NCBI RefSeq assembly: GCF_032362555.1
Contig: NC_083524.1
Span: 4,946,001-5,010,000, forward strand
Length of the DNA: 64,000 nucleotides
Source of the DNA: Amyelois transitella
Lineage: Eukaryota > Arthropoda > Insecta > Lepidoptera > Pyralidae
Direction of reading: 5' to 3'
Positions 12,450 to 22,797 of the stretch are shown piece by piece. A program made the translations under genes and the position numbers. Positions within the stretch are counted from its first letter, which is position 1. Every line of letters begins with the position of its first letter. The notes under the pieces were generated by a model that was not told the DNA's origin, made no database searches, and worked only from the letters and a program-made list of their open reading frames with translations.

Positions 12450-14440
12450 TTATTAAAATACTTAATAGAAGTTTTTTTTTGTTAAATCATGACATGATAA
12501 CGTACCTTTATATTTGATCCCCTTTTTTGAATAATTTTCAATTAAAATATTTTATACAAAAAGTCCCTAATTAAAGTTTACAATAACTAGTAATAAACAA
12601 ATGACCAGTTCAATATCCCGACGGTGTTGCGTGTGCGCATACCGTAATGATACGTATTTCAGATCAGTCGTAATATTTCTCCAGTATACGAAGCACGCGA
12701 CTCTTTTTGTCACAATTAACGTAAATTTGATAACGCGATTTATGAGGTTTCATTCATAAATTGTGTAGAACAATGATATGATTCCAAACATATTTGAAGG
12801 CTTATGCTAACACACGTACTTATAGTGCTATATATGATAGACTTTGCAGTACAAGAATATATATAAAATTTTAAAACCTCTTGGGATCTACTCCAAATGA
12901 ATAAAATGAAAGCTTTAGAGAAATTGCTAACGAAGTTACTTAGTAAGGCGCAAATATGGAAAAGACAGGTTTCCTATCAAACAGTATTCATAAAGGGCAG
13001 GACTTTTTACAATATCCCAATTTTGAGAGTAACTTTATAAGTTAAATTTTACATTTTATGTAATTTAAAACTTTTCATTTAAAGGACTTAATTGTCGTAT
13101 AATAATTTTTATTTCCTTATTTTATACAATTTATATTTAAATTCCAACTATTTACATAAAAAGCATCAGTTAAACGCTGAATTTGTATGGGATGGCAAAA
13201 ATATTTCTCGATTCAAATTCAAGTTGAGCAAATTCAAAAATTAAACTTGCCCAAAATATGTGGCTAGTGGTTAAAAATTCGCGTGGAAAGGAAAACAAAA
13301 AAGAAGTTAAACACGAACCTGATAAGCAAATAAAATTAAATGAACCAGTTTCAGTACACAGAAACACTTTAAAGTTACATTACATAATAAATAATGATCG
13401 TTGATGTCTTTTCAACTTGCGCACGCGCAGTGCTACACCGTTTATTGAAAGGAAAAAGCACATTAATTATGTAAACACAGTTCAACCTAATTCTAAACTA
13501 GTATTACTAGATCGCATATTATATAAATATGAAAATGTTAAATAACGTTTTTTTCTATATTTCAACTCAAAACTTGTTTGGATACATAAATAAGGTGATT
13601 TTGATATTATCCTAGATTGCTACGTAGGTCAAACTTTAGATTTTTTTACTTTAGGGAAATTATAGTTTAACCTAAAAAATTTGAGTATGAGAATATTGCT
13701 ATTTTACTTGTTGCACACGGTTTTCAATTACTTGTACTTACTTTTTTAAAGGTTCATTTTATTACAAATTTATTGCATGCTATTCGCATTTCTTGCTCAG
13801 AGCAATAAGAGGTTTATTTTGGTGAATGGAAATTTTAAATCGGATTTTAGTAAAAAACTTAATAAAATCTGTTTAGAAATTTATGTATAGAACAATAGCA
13901 TAGAGAAAGCAAATTTTTAAATTGATGTTACCATTTTCTAAAGAGGTAAACATCTTTGGAAGTTTTTAAAAACAAATTTAGTATTTTCTTAAGGATTATT
14001 TAATCTAATACCTTTAGATATAAGTAAACAACCGAATTCTTTAAGAATACATTTCATTTAAATCAAAAATCAATAAAACCGATCAGGTGCGGGAAATTGA
14101 AAAATTACATTCTTCTTCAATATAAAAAAGTATAATTTATGTTCGTACTGAATATATACCTATTTTATTTTTACTTAATATTAAAGTGCATTGTTATTCT
14201 GCCAGTCTTTCCAAGTTACGATTTAAGCGGCTAATGACTTTATACGATCGTAGCATTATGCTTAAAAAACAGCCAATCTAGCAAACTAAACACACAGTTT
14301 AAATTCAAATGTCCCCGTAATTTGACCGAATGGGAATCTCGAATGAAATCGAAACCTAATCGATATAATTAAAATCGCACGCTATATCGTGACATAAGAT
14401 TGAAACAAGATAAATTCAACTCTACAAGTGACAAAAACAT
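12450..14440. other. AT-rich intergenic DNA, nothing recognised
   Basis: No gene or repeat landmark found. GC-poor throughout. Confidence 0.45.
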
Positions 14441-14454
14441 CAATTTTCACTCAC

Positions 14455-14700
14455 CGAAAGAAAGACAATAGCGAACAAAATTATCACCAAAAATCCGTTT
14501 ATTTATTTTATGGCAACACCGATTTTCGGAATCTTGTCACAGATCACTTTCTCGGGGAATGTCTGTGAATTCGAATTCAAACGCGATTGGAAGTTTGAAT
14601 TTGAAATTGGAACGCGGGCGGCGACGTTCCGTGCGAAACGGCGACTGCGAGTTGCTAGATACCAAGCGTTCGTTCCCCCGCGCATTCGGTCAACGCAGGT
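14455..14700 (-). promoter_or_regulatory. CpG-rich segment, possible first exon on minus strand
   Basis: Locally CpG-rich in an AT-rich setting. It holds one CCAAT box, on the strand read here (TTCCAATCGCG near 14586-14591). On the minus strand it ends at a strong donor TTTCG|GTGAGT (14455/14454). The 60-codon frame inside has no recognisable domain. It could be a 5' untranslated exon of a gene left of the window or of a non-coding RNA. Confidence 0.35.
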
Positions 14701-14709
14701 CGAATAACT

Positions 14710-15650
14710 TTATCTTGTCCTTAAAAAGAGCTTTAAAGTCGTGTACAATTTTGCAAAAAATATGAAAACCTGTACTGAACCTCACCATATTAGAGACAAT
14801 CTCTTGTCATTATTCGTTTATAGAAACGCAAATTACTTAACAACCTAATTGATATGCATTGATTCGAACAGAGATTAAGGCTGGGAGATATAAAATTAGT
14901 CGTAAACTTTTATAAATTTTAACATAATCATATCTACAGATTACTGTCGAACTACTCAATGCTTTCACGTTAGTTCCTTTCGATATTTGTTCATGTAAAA
15001 TAATACCAGTGTACTTACGTTCATTTGTTTCCGCGGGAATTCGTGAAATAACACCATAAGACTACTTACATAATTTCAAAACCCAATCAATCAAGTTTTC
15101 TAATCAGATAGTTTCTTTTTTTTCATAAAGATGTTTTCATAATTAAAGGCTAAAAAAACTTTACATGCGTTTTTCACAATTAGGGCGTAGACCATAACTA
15201 GACTTATGGAAAGACCTCGAGAGAACTTTTCAATGCATAACGAAATTCTGCGTTGAAGAAAAATTAATTGAAGGAGACAAGCTTAACACTGGGTAATACA
15301 AAAACAACCTACATACGTTTACTCTAGTATTAATATACAAAAAATTACAGCTAAGTATATTCTATATGTAAATTTTCACAATGAAAGGATAAAAAAGTGA
15401 CAGTCGATAAATAATAATAATTAGTGCATAAAATTATGTAGACGCAGGTTTGTTCAGAAAAGCTTGCAAAACATTGATGCCGTCATGACGGAAAATGAAA
15501 ATTAACTCGTATTACCACACAGTTAAGAAAAATAAATAAAGACGCGGCGTTATAATAGCCTTACGATAATAAATATTTCTTCCAGACATAGCTTCCATGA
15601 TGGTATGGTAACGAATAAAAAATATGAGTAGTGTGTGCGAGATGCTTCTC
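14710..15650. other. AT-rich intergenic DNA, nothing recognised
   Basis: No supported feature. Confidence 0.4.
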
Positions 15651-15658
15651 TTTTCGTG

Positions 15659-15790
15659 CACATTGTAAAAGTCAATCAAAGGAAAAGCTTATAAATTTGG
15701 GATTCTTCTTTAAGGCAATGGGTTCGCAATCGCAACATGTCGCTATATGAATCGCAATTCTTATTGGGCCATACAGATAAACGTGGTGAA
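15659..15790 (+). repeat. SINE-A internal fragment (old)
   Basis: GTAAAAGTCAATCAAAGGA, GGGATTCTTCTTTAAGGC and AACGTGGTGAA follow the SINE-A order with many changes. Confidence 0.55.
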
Positions 15791-16041
15791 TTACTGTAAG
15801 TTCACTGATCATAAACCAGTAAGTAGGTACAATCTTGATATAAGAATATTTTTTATGTAATATTTTTTTTTTACATTTAATAGAATCAAAACTACGAAAC
15901 TTCTCTCGGTAGCTCAGTCTTTACTTTGTAGCCCACACAATTAGGGCTCCGTGGTTACTTTGTAAGATTGCCTTGTAAGGCATTGCAGGTGAAATAATAG
16001 TAAAAAATCTGGAGTTTTTAAAGGTTAGAATGATACTTTTA

Positions 16042-16170
16042 TGTCACTATTTGAATCTCAATTCTATCATTAAACCAAACAGCTCAACATAGCCTATCAG
16101 TCTTTTCAAGATTTTTGGATCTGTCTACCCCGCAAGGAAAAAAGACGTGACTATATGTATTTATGTATGT
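16042..16170 (+). repeat. SINE-A 3' half
   Basis: From TGTCACTATTTGAATCTC to a TATGTATTTATGTATGT tail. Confidence 0.75.
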
Positions 16171-16329
16171 TGTTAAATTCACTTTTAAAATACTTGAACC
16201 TATATTTATCTAGTAACTCCTCAGTATTAATAATTCTTCCTAATAATAATTCTTACGATCTTATATTATATCTCGGTTTTTGAATTAAATAAATATACCT
16301 TTTTATTTTATCTGTGTCTTTTATTATAT

Positions 16330-16560
16330 TTACCTATACTAGCTGTCCCGGAAAACGTTGTTTTGCAGTATAAAATATTTTTTTAGTAATTTCTAGTTAA
16401 AAAAATATTAAGGGTGGACAACCCTTATCACAAAGGGGTATGAAAAATAGATGTTGGCCGATTCTCAGCCCTACTCAATATGCTCACAACACAACGCCAA
16501 GCCGTTTAGGAGGAGTACGGGAACGAACATTGTAACACGAGAATTTTATATATAAGATAA
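16330..16560 (+). repeat. lepidopteran interspersed repeat (CTAGCTGTCCCGG type)
   Basis: ACTAGCTGTCCCGGAAAACG, TAGATGTTGGCCGATTCTCA, AAGCCGTTTAGGAGGAGTAC and a final GAATTTTATATATAAGAT, in the order of a common lepidopteran non-coding repeat. Confidence 0.6.
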
Positions 16561-16561
16561 A

Positions 16562-16670
16562 TATATGCTGCAGCGTAGTTTGTTCCGCCGCTTCTTCTAC
16601 ACATGCGCTTTGGAAGCGGTAATATTTATAATTATATTTAAGTGATGTGACGTCAATAAGTGATACCTTG
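16562..16670 (+). repeat. short interspersed repeat, also at 39.1 kb
   Basis: ATGCTGCAGCGTAGTTTGTT, CGCTTCTTCTACAC and TTGGAAGCGGTAA match 39108-39220 in order, including the following TGACGTCAA. Confidence 0.6.
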
Positions 16671-16710
16671 TATCCAATTTTGAAAATAAATATATTCTAT
16701 TTTATTCTAT

Positions 16711-16900
16711 ACTAGAGACCCGCCCCGGCTTCGCACGGGTGCAAAATTCGGAAAAAATTATACATAAAAACCTTCCTCTTGAATCACTCTACCTGTTACA
16801 AAAAACCGCATCAAAATCCGTTGCGTAATTTTAAAGATTTAAGCATACAGACAAACAGACTAAAATAGCGACTTTGTTTTATACTATGTAGTGATATTTA
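16711..16900 (+). repeat. interspersed repeat (CGACCCGCCCCGGCTTCGC type)
   Basis: Starts CTAGAGACCCGCCCCGGCTT and ends TACTATGTAGTGAT. A near-identical copy lies inverted at 40983-41164, and a decayed one at 50787-50914. Confidence 0.75.
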
Positions 16901-17136
16901 ATAAGCGGCGGTGTTTAAGTTACAGTCAAAGAACAAAAAGCATATCAGTTCCATTTCAACAGACATGAAAGTGAATCTTGGCCAACCTTGTGTGCAGTCT
17001 TACGCAACGTGCAAACGGCACCTACATCTCCGTATCAGTGGTCAATATCACTAAAATATACCATTTTATCGCTTCGGGCTTGTAAAGATCTTGTAAGGTA
17101 AAATAGTTTACAGGAGTATTCTTGGAAACTAAAACA

Positions 17137-17235
17137 CGTCGACGAGCTTGCATGAAGAGACTTATGAATGGAGGATGATGCGAAAGAAGTATGCAGGGAT
17201 CGTGGCAAGTGGAAAGATGTAGTCTCTGCCTACCG
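17137..17235 (+). repeat. LINE 3'-end fragment
   Basis: Reads DDAKEVCRDRGKWKDVVSAY in one frame, the end of a retrotransposon ORF. Related ends at 34.8 and 37.3 kb. Confidence 0.5.
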
Positions 17236-17604
17236 CTCCGGGACGATTTATTTTTGTTTTAAACAATTAAACTCAAGAACTAAAACTAAACTGGAAATAA
17301 AAATTTGAATTTGAAAAACTACTAGACCAATTTTGACGAAGTTTAGAACAGAGATTCAAGAGCAACATAGGTTTTATTTCTGGTAATTCCAAAGAGAACG
17401 ACAAAAGCTGCAGTTAACATCTAGTAAGTTAATAAATTCACAATAGGTATAATTCGTACACTCAAGGTCTGTAGTTATGAAGTATTTTTACGAAACTTGT
17501 CTATCATTAAATATTTCTTTTGGAACTGCGCCAAAACCGTATTACTGTTTGCTTACATTAATGCTATAAATTTAGAAAACTCTTTGATTTTTGCTTTTGC
17601 TTTA

Positions 17605-17775
17605 ATGTACGTACATACATACCATCACGCCTATTTCCCATTAGGGTAGGCAGTGAATATGGATTTCCACTTGCTACGATCCTTACAGACCTCTACCGCT
17701 TCGCTTAATGGAAGCTTTAACAGAAGCGACACTAACGTCCAACCCCTTTGTATCATAGCGCGTCAGGAGTACCAT
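17605..17775 (-). repeat. LINE 3'-end fragment, inverted
   Basis: Inverted ATCACGCCTATTTCCCATTA, GGTAGGCAG, TTTCCACTTGC and CTCTACCGCTTCGC resemble the endings at 17.2 and 34.9 kb. Confidence 0.4.
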
Positions 17776-18000
17776 CTTCTGAAGTAAAAATAATTAATTA
17801 TAATTGAGTTAATACAAAAAAATTCAAGTTTAAAAAATACAGAGAGGGTCGGTAAGGCGCACGGTTTGAAAAAGCTTGATACGCTTATGGAGGCTTAAAT
17901 AGATTAAAATCTCAGGAAATATGCTCAAATAACACATCGACCATGTACCTTACTATCCGATTGCTCTTATTCTGAGTTATATAGGTTCACTTGATGGTAC

Positions 18001-18008
18001 CTAATCAT
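18001..18008. repeat. hAT target-site duplication, left copy
   Basis: CTAATCAT, identical to 19475-19482 at the other end of the element. Confidence 0.8.
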
Positions 18009-18033
18009 TAGTGTCCGACCGAAGGTCTATTTT

Positions 18034-18114
18034 TGGCCGAAGCCGAAGCCGAAGCCGATTAATCGGCTATCGCCACAACCTTCGGCCGAAGCCGAAGCCG
18101 AAGCCGAAGGTTTA
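18034..18114. repeat. left subterminal GCCGAA hexamer array of the hAT element
   Basis: Two runs of (GCCGAA)3-4 are separated by a short spacer with an ATTAAT centre. Similar arrays lie near the right end in inverted orientation. Subterminal repeats in hAT elements often bind transposase; that role here is inference. Confidence 0.7.
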
Positions 18115-18270
18115 TATTCTCTCAGCACTCAGTAATTTATTTTGTTCAATATTGTCTACAAGCTACAATTAATATTAAAATCATTTCAAAACCTCAATAT
18201 TGAAGGTTTATATATTGACTGCTTCATATAGAAGTTGATGATATATCAAAGAGGTGGTTTAGAGATAAAC

Positions 18271-18440
18271 TAGCTGTTGCCCGCGACTTCGTCCGCGTAA
18301 ATTTCGAGTTGAATTTTAATCATACAGTCAGATACAGACAGACAAAAAATGTAAAAAAAAATTCTCTATCCGTTTCAGTCAAAATATTAAATGTACAGAA
18401 AAAATATTTTTACCGTTTTATTATATGTAGTATTTTGATT
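18271..18440 (-). repeat. Helitron-like end plus repeat tail nested in the hAT element
   Basis: CTAGCTGTTGCCCGCGACTT, then ACAGACAGACA and TTTATTATATGTAG. Inverted, the first part is a CTAG end preceded by a GC hairpin, as in Helitrons. Confidence 0.5.
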
Positions 18441-18514
18441 TTCAGTTTTTTTACATAAAATACTCAAACAATACAAAAAAAATATATTTTTAATAATAAA
18501 AAATATCTTGTAAT

Positions 18515-18592
18515 TGTTGGGATTCGAACTTGGACCGCCAACTTACAGTCTCACGGGCTAACCACTGGACCATCGAAGCCGTTGCGTTGGTG
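18515..18592 (-). repeat. tRNA-derived SINE head or tRNA pseudogene
   Basis: On the minus strand it has an A box (TGGTCCAGTGGTTAG) and a B box (GTTCGAATCCC), but the T and acceptor stems do not pair, so it is not a working tRNA. Confidence 0.55.
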
Positions 18593-18610
18593 TCGAAATT
18601 AAAGTAGACT

Positions 18611-18794
18611 ACATACATATGGTCACGTCTTTATCCCTTGCGGGGTAGACAAAGCCAACAGACTTGAAAAGACTGAATGGCCACGTTCAGCTATTTGACT
18701 TAATGATAGAATTGAGATTCAAAAAGTGATAGGTTGCTCGCCCATCGCCTAAAAAAGAATCCCAAGTTTGTAAGCCCATCCCTTAGTCGCCTTT
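18611..18794 (-). repeat. SINE-A copy, nested in the hAT element
   Basis: Inverted, from ACATACATATGGTCACGTC to the CCCTTAGTCGCCTTT segment; first 70 bp missing. Confidence 0.8.
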
Positions 18795-18894
18795 CACTTA
18801 TATTTATATGTTATAGGTATAATGTCGTCGTATAGTGATAAATGACTTTGAATTTTTAATTTCGTAACTTATTTGCCGGCATACTGATGCCTTG

Positions 18895-19170
18895 AGTTCA
18901 TTCAAATGTCGATAACTTTTTTTTTGTGAACCGATTTTGATGAAACAAACTTTTAATGTTATTCTGAGTTAAAACAAAGCAATTGGTGAAAGTTTGAAGT
19001 AAATCGGTTTAGTACTTTCGGAGATAATCGTGATCATACAGACAGACAAGAAATTAAAAAAAAATATTTTTGCTTTCTATTATTCATTCTAAGTGTCCCT
19101 CTATCCATTTCAGTCGAAAATACTAATTGTACAGACAAAATATTTTTACTGTTTTATTATATGTATAGAT
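18895..19170 (+). repeat. interspersed repeat tail nested in the hAT element
   Basis: CCGATTTTGATGAAACAAAC, ACAGACAGACAAG and TTTATTATATGTATAGAT; same family as 2.9-3.1 kb. Confidence 0.55.
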
Positions 19171-19351
19171 AAAAGTTTGTGATTTACCTACTGGTAAAAA
19201 TAATGATTTGATTTCTTACAAAAACACTCGTTTAAATACACGTACGGACTTGTTTTGATGCATGCAATCAGCAATGTGATATTTTGACAGTGACTCCCCG
19301 CCGCCTCATGACTTTCGTAACAGTTCGTTCAATCTCGACGGTCGCTCGGAC

Positions 19352-19466
19352 CTTCGGCGAAACCTTCGGCTTCGGCCGGATTTTGGGCCGAAGCCGAATG
19401 TTTCGCCGAAGGTGGATTTTTTGGCCGAAGGTGGCCGAAGCCGAAGCCGAAGCCGAAGCTTCGGTC
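19352..19466. repeat. right subterminal GCCGAA/TTCGGC array of the hAT element
   Basis: Imperfect TTCGGC and GCCGAA units in both orientations, ending in a run of four GCCGAA before the right terminal repeat. Confidence 0.7.
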
Positions 19467-19474
19467 GGACACTA

Positions 19475-19482
19475 CTAATCAT
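19475..19482. repeat. hAT target-site duplication, right copy
   Basis: CTAATCAT, identical to 18001-18008. Confidence 0.8.
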
Positions 19483-19602
19483 ATATTAGGTAATATCTAG
19501 AGAAGAGCTGAGGTGCGCGTTTGATCCATGAACCTGATTTGCAAGACTAACATGAAAGCTTGCTCTAGAATGTGTGCCTATTTTTACGACTTTACTATCT
19601 TT

Positions 19603-19656
19603 ACCTTTTACGACATCCATGAGAATCCATCTAAAGTGCCGGAAACCACACGGCAT
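19603..19656 (-). repeat. SINE-A 5' fragment
   Basis: TTTTACGACATCCATG and GTGCCGGAAACCACACGGCA, with the middle deleted. Confidence 0.65.
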
Positions 19657-19840
19657 GTAATTTTCATATAATAAACAATTAACAAATAACGTAAGGAGCT
19701 CAAATAAAATATATGTTGTTATGATTGTGTATGTAATTATGATTGCTTGACATTTCTTTAGATATTATAATATGACATTGCATTTCATCAGCATTGCATT
19801 AGCCAAAACAAAATAAAAATTTTTAGATATTCCAAAAAGT

Positions 19841-19929
19841 TCCTTCGAGCCGGATTTGAACCAGCGACCTATGGATGTCAATTTGATTCCCTCTACAGTC
19901 CACCGCTCTACCAACTGAGCTATCGAAGG
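19841..19929 (-). tRNA. tRNA-Tyr (GTA) with 16-nt intron
   Basis: Acceptor stem CCTTCGA pairs with TCGAAGG, with discriminator A. D arm GCTCAGTTGGTAGAGC; anticodon GTA at 19896-19894; anticodon stem GTGGA/TCCAT; B box GGTTCAAATCC. A 16-nt intron (19892-19877) sits after base 37, the canonical position; eukaryotic tRNA-Tyr genes regularly carry one. TTTTT follows the 3' end on the minus strand as Pol III terminator. All stems pair, so it looks functional. Confidence 0.95.
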
Positions 19930-19959
19930 TTGTGAGAGACTTTATGAAAATAACAATCT

Positions 19960-21140
19960 GTTTGTGTTTGTGAGTTATACAATGACAAGTTAATTTTAAT
20001 TTAAAAATAATCCAAATTATTGAAAAAAGCATATGTTTATATTTTAACCATTATTAACTCTCTTAATAATCGTTTTTCGACAAGGATGCCCCCAACATTT
20101 AAGTGCTTAAAAATAATTTCCTTCTGGTGAGCATAGTACTACCTTCTGGTGAGGGCCCAACAATATTGAAAAAAAAATCTGAAATAAATAGCTGATTACG
20201 TACATGTCAAATAAAAATTGCAACCAGCACGTTTATTATTTTACTCGTGCCAGTACTAAAAATTAATATGTTGGTCCTGCCATCTAGCGGATGCTTTAGA
20301 CAATAAAAACAAATCTGTCTTGCTCTTGAGTGTTGCTTTCCGTGTCTACGTGACCAAGCGAGTACAAAAATAAAATTATTAATTAGGTCTGTACATGGTA
20401 GCACTGTAGTTTAGTAGATATAGGTACTTCTTCTTATTTCATTTCTATAAAATGTTAGTCTAAGTCTCTTTGAGATTGTTGGCTTTGTTTTCCATTTCGT
20501 CTTAATAAAAATAATTATTTTATAATAAAGTAGTATTTTATTCAAGATACCTACTCAAAAATAGGTAAGTTCCTTCTTGCTTTCATAAGATGTATATTCA
20601 TTACCAAAACATTAAACAGTTTTGCGACGTACTACCTTTTTATTAATGTTTCTTATTATTTATTTTGAATATGTTTCTTATAATAAGTACTTACTTATTA
20701 TTTTTCATTCCTATTACGCTTAATATAAATTAAAGTTAAATAATAAATTTAATGCACAAGGCTATGCTCACTTATAAGATAAATATAGACATGATACTAA
20801 TAAATCTTCATTTTATTATAACGAAATAAAATTTTAATTATTAAATAACAATAATAAAACATTTAACGCAGTTAGTTATTTTAAACAATTCAGTTTAAGA
20901 CCATGTATTTCAACAAAATTGTAAACAAGTTTTTAATTAGGATACTTATATTTATAAATTAGGTAGGTAAGTAGGTACCTTCTTATTTCAACTTAGCTAA
21001 CTAAAGAAAGAATATTTTAAGTAGGTAAATCGAAACCATTCATTACGAAATTTTCGGTTTCAAAAAGAAAGTAAAATTACTTTCCACAAGTAAGTAGGTA
21101 GTTCCATTAACGCTCACTCTATTTTTATCAGCGCCATTTT
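19960..21140. other. AT-rich DNA between tRNA-Tyr and the MADF gene
   Basis: Nothing coding seen. Contains many TAGGTA and TACCTA strings and a short repeated CCTTCTGGTGAG (20120, 20143). Confidence 0.4.
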
Positions 21141-21212
21141 TTATTTTATTTATATGTCAAAAATCTTTGCCATGCTCCTGTGCGGTGATTGCCACAAAAT
21201 TAATAATTCTCC

Positions 21213-21572
21213 TTACTTCATCTCCGAATTATCGTCCTTACTAGAGGCAGATCCATTCGAATAAGCAATGTTTTCAATTTCGTATTTGCAAAGCAGACCT
21301 TGTATGTCATATTTTAGTTTGCTTTGTAAAACTGGTTGAAATTTGCGCATTTGAGCAGCAATGTAGTGCGCGTACGTCGTAATTTCATCTTCTGTTTCCT
21401 GCGTTTTAGTTTTACTTTCCCTAATTGCTTTCAAAGTAAGTAAGGCCTCTCTATATAAACCGATACTTCGATTTCTTTGTATTGCGTCTGATCCCTTGTC
21501 TCTCAGTGGTAGTTGACTCGACCTAGACAGCGGTGATAGTGTAGGCCTAACTCGTAGGTTTGCTGGTGGTTT
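21213..21572 (-). CDS. MADF-BESS gene exon 2 (BESS motif, stop)
   Basis: 119 codons plus TAA. Begins K-P-P-A-N-L after the acceptor; a Ser/Arg linker is followed by the BESS-like helix pair and a short acidic tail. Confidence 0.82.
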   Translation of the reverse strand, partial: KPPANLRVRPTLSPLSRSSQLPLRDKGSDAIQRNRSIGLYREALLTLKAIRESKTKTQETEDEITTYAHYIAAQMRKFQPVLQSKLKYDIQGLLCKYEIENIAYSNGSASSKDDNSEMK

Positions 21573-22464
21573 CTGAAATAAATGCACGTTTTGCTTTGAC
21601 TTACAAATCCCTTCAACTGCTTTAGAATGGAGTGAAGAAGAATATGAAGAAATAGTGTTTAAAATTTCTTATCATTAGGTTAGGTTCATTCTTCAACGGA
21701 AGGAAGGAAAATGAGGGTAGTTTATGGATTTAGTAAATTTACAAAACCGACTGGGAAGTTATATGCCTTTAAACAATCTCGTATAATATACCGATTAATG
21801 AAGAAATTTTTAGTATTTGTTGTTATAGCGGCGACAGAAAGTTTCTACATAATTTCAGCTTTCTAGCTGTTACGGTTTTTGAGGCTAGTAATAAGGTCCC
21901 ATTTTTACCTTTTATATACGGAATCCTAAAAGCAACAATTATCGTACCATTATCTTCTATGGAAAAAAAATAAATGATTTTGGTTAAAGAGGATTGGATG
22001 AAAATATGAAAAAACAAGAATTTTCCCGGACGTAAGATCCAGTTAAATCGTTAGAGTTGTTTTCGAAGACGCAGGCATCTATAAAAATTTGAACTTTTAA
22101 TGGTAGCTTATAGAATAGGATAAAAACTTACGTCACGATTTGCTATGGGCTCTTCAGAAATGTTACAAGACAACATACTAGCCATTTCTTGATAAGCAAA
22201 CCATTTGGAAACGTAAAAGTCTTCTGGTCCGCTACCTCTTTTGAGCTCAGTCACTTTCTTCTTCTCTCTACTAAATTGCCCCTTGAGGCTTATCCATTTT
22301 AAATGGACCTCCTTTCCTGTTATTCCAAAGATTTTTGCCACTTCCAACATGGCATCTTTTCGTTTATATTTATCTTTGTAATCTTCCAACATAACATCCC
22401 AAATAACAGGTCTTTCTTTTATCAGTTGTATGAACAACGAAGTTCTTTCTCTATTCCACTCCAT
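21213..22464 (-). CDS. MADF-BESS DNA-binding protein (Adf-1-like), two exons
   Basis: Exon 1 (22464-22132) and exon 2 (21572-21213) join in phase 0 across a 559-bp intron (donor GAC|GTAAGT, acceptor TTTATTTCAG), giving 230 residues. Residues 5-95 fit a MADF (Myb/SANT-like) DNA-binding domain: FIQLIKERPVIWD at the start, LKWISLKGQFSREKKK in the third-helix region and a final KWFAYQEMASML. Residues 172-210 (ITTYAHYIAAQMRKFQPVLQ and onward) fit a BESS motif, a protein-interaction module. Insect MADF-BESS proteins such as Adf-1, Dip3 and Stonewall act in the nucleus as transcription or chromatin factors; the target here is unknown. Start chosen at the first ATG, directly before the MADF domain. 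AATAAA-type signals lie 55-70 bp past the stop on the minus strand. It could also be a domesticated-transposon-like MADF copy, but the intact split frame favours a real gene. Confidence 0.85.
22132..22464 (-). CDS. MADF-BESS gene exon 1 (MADF domain)
   Basis: 111 codons from ATG at 22464 to the GAC|GTAAGT donor. Carries the whole MADF domain. Confidence 0.85.
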
Positions 22465-22529
22465 ATCAGACCAAGTGGTATCACTATTGTCACAGAAAAC
22501 ACAATTTCAAGGCTGAACCACAGTGGCAG

Positions 22530-22553
22530 TTTGATAACAAAAATGTTATCAAA
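22530..22553. promoter_or_regulatory. Palindrome of paired GATA-type sites upstream of the MADF gene
   Basis: TTTGATAACA-AAAA-TGTTATCAAA, a perfect 10-bp inverted repeat with a 4-bp spacer, lying 66 bp before the MADF start codon. Each arm contains TGATAA, the core of GATA-factor sites. A regulatory role is inference. Confidence 0.4.
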
Positions 22554-22769
22554 ACTAATTAGTAAAATATGTTAGAAAAATCGCCGTTATTGATTCTGTT
22601 TCATTTCAAAAATGATCTGCGAAGATAAGGAGGTTGATATTGCAGTACCTATTAGATTGTCCAGCTAAGATCCAAAAATAGAATTCCTTGTCCGACCATT
22701 ACAGCAAAACCTTATTCGTTCAATTTGTATCAAGAACTGAGCTATGAGCGAATACAAACGCGTTACTTC

Positions 22770-22797
22770 CCCTCCCCGCAGACGAACGCGGGGGAAT
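22770..22797. repeat. GC-rich hairpin
   Basis: TCCCCGC (22773-22779) pairs with GCGGGGG (22788-22794) around an 8-nt loop, in a CpG-rich patch about 300 bp upstream of the MADF gene. Role unknown. Confidence 0.4.

Larger units (their letters stand above)
18009..19474. mobile_element. non-autonomous hAT-type element, 1,466 bp, with nested repeats
   Basis: Terminal inverted repeats TAGTGTCCGACCGAAG at 18009-18024 and, inverted, at 19459-19474 are flanked by an exact 8-bp duplication CTAATCAT (18001-18008 and 19475-19482). The duplication fits the hAT target consensus nTnnnnAn, and TAG..CTA ends are typical of hAT. Inside each end lie many GCCGAA hexamers. No transposase is visible. The interior holds other repeats: a Helitron-like end at 18271, a tRNA-derived SINE fragment near 18520-18590, a SINE-A copy at 18611 and an oligo-A/pyrimidine-rich repeat tail to 19170. 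Confidence 0.8.

Noticed and set aside
18034..18114. GCCGAA repeats as a CRISPR array or plain microsatellite
   Set aside because: No spacers, eukaryotic context, and the arrays are tied to hAT terminal repeats with an 8-bp duplication.
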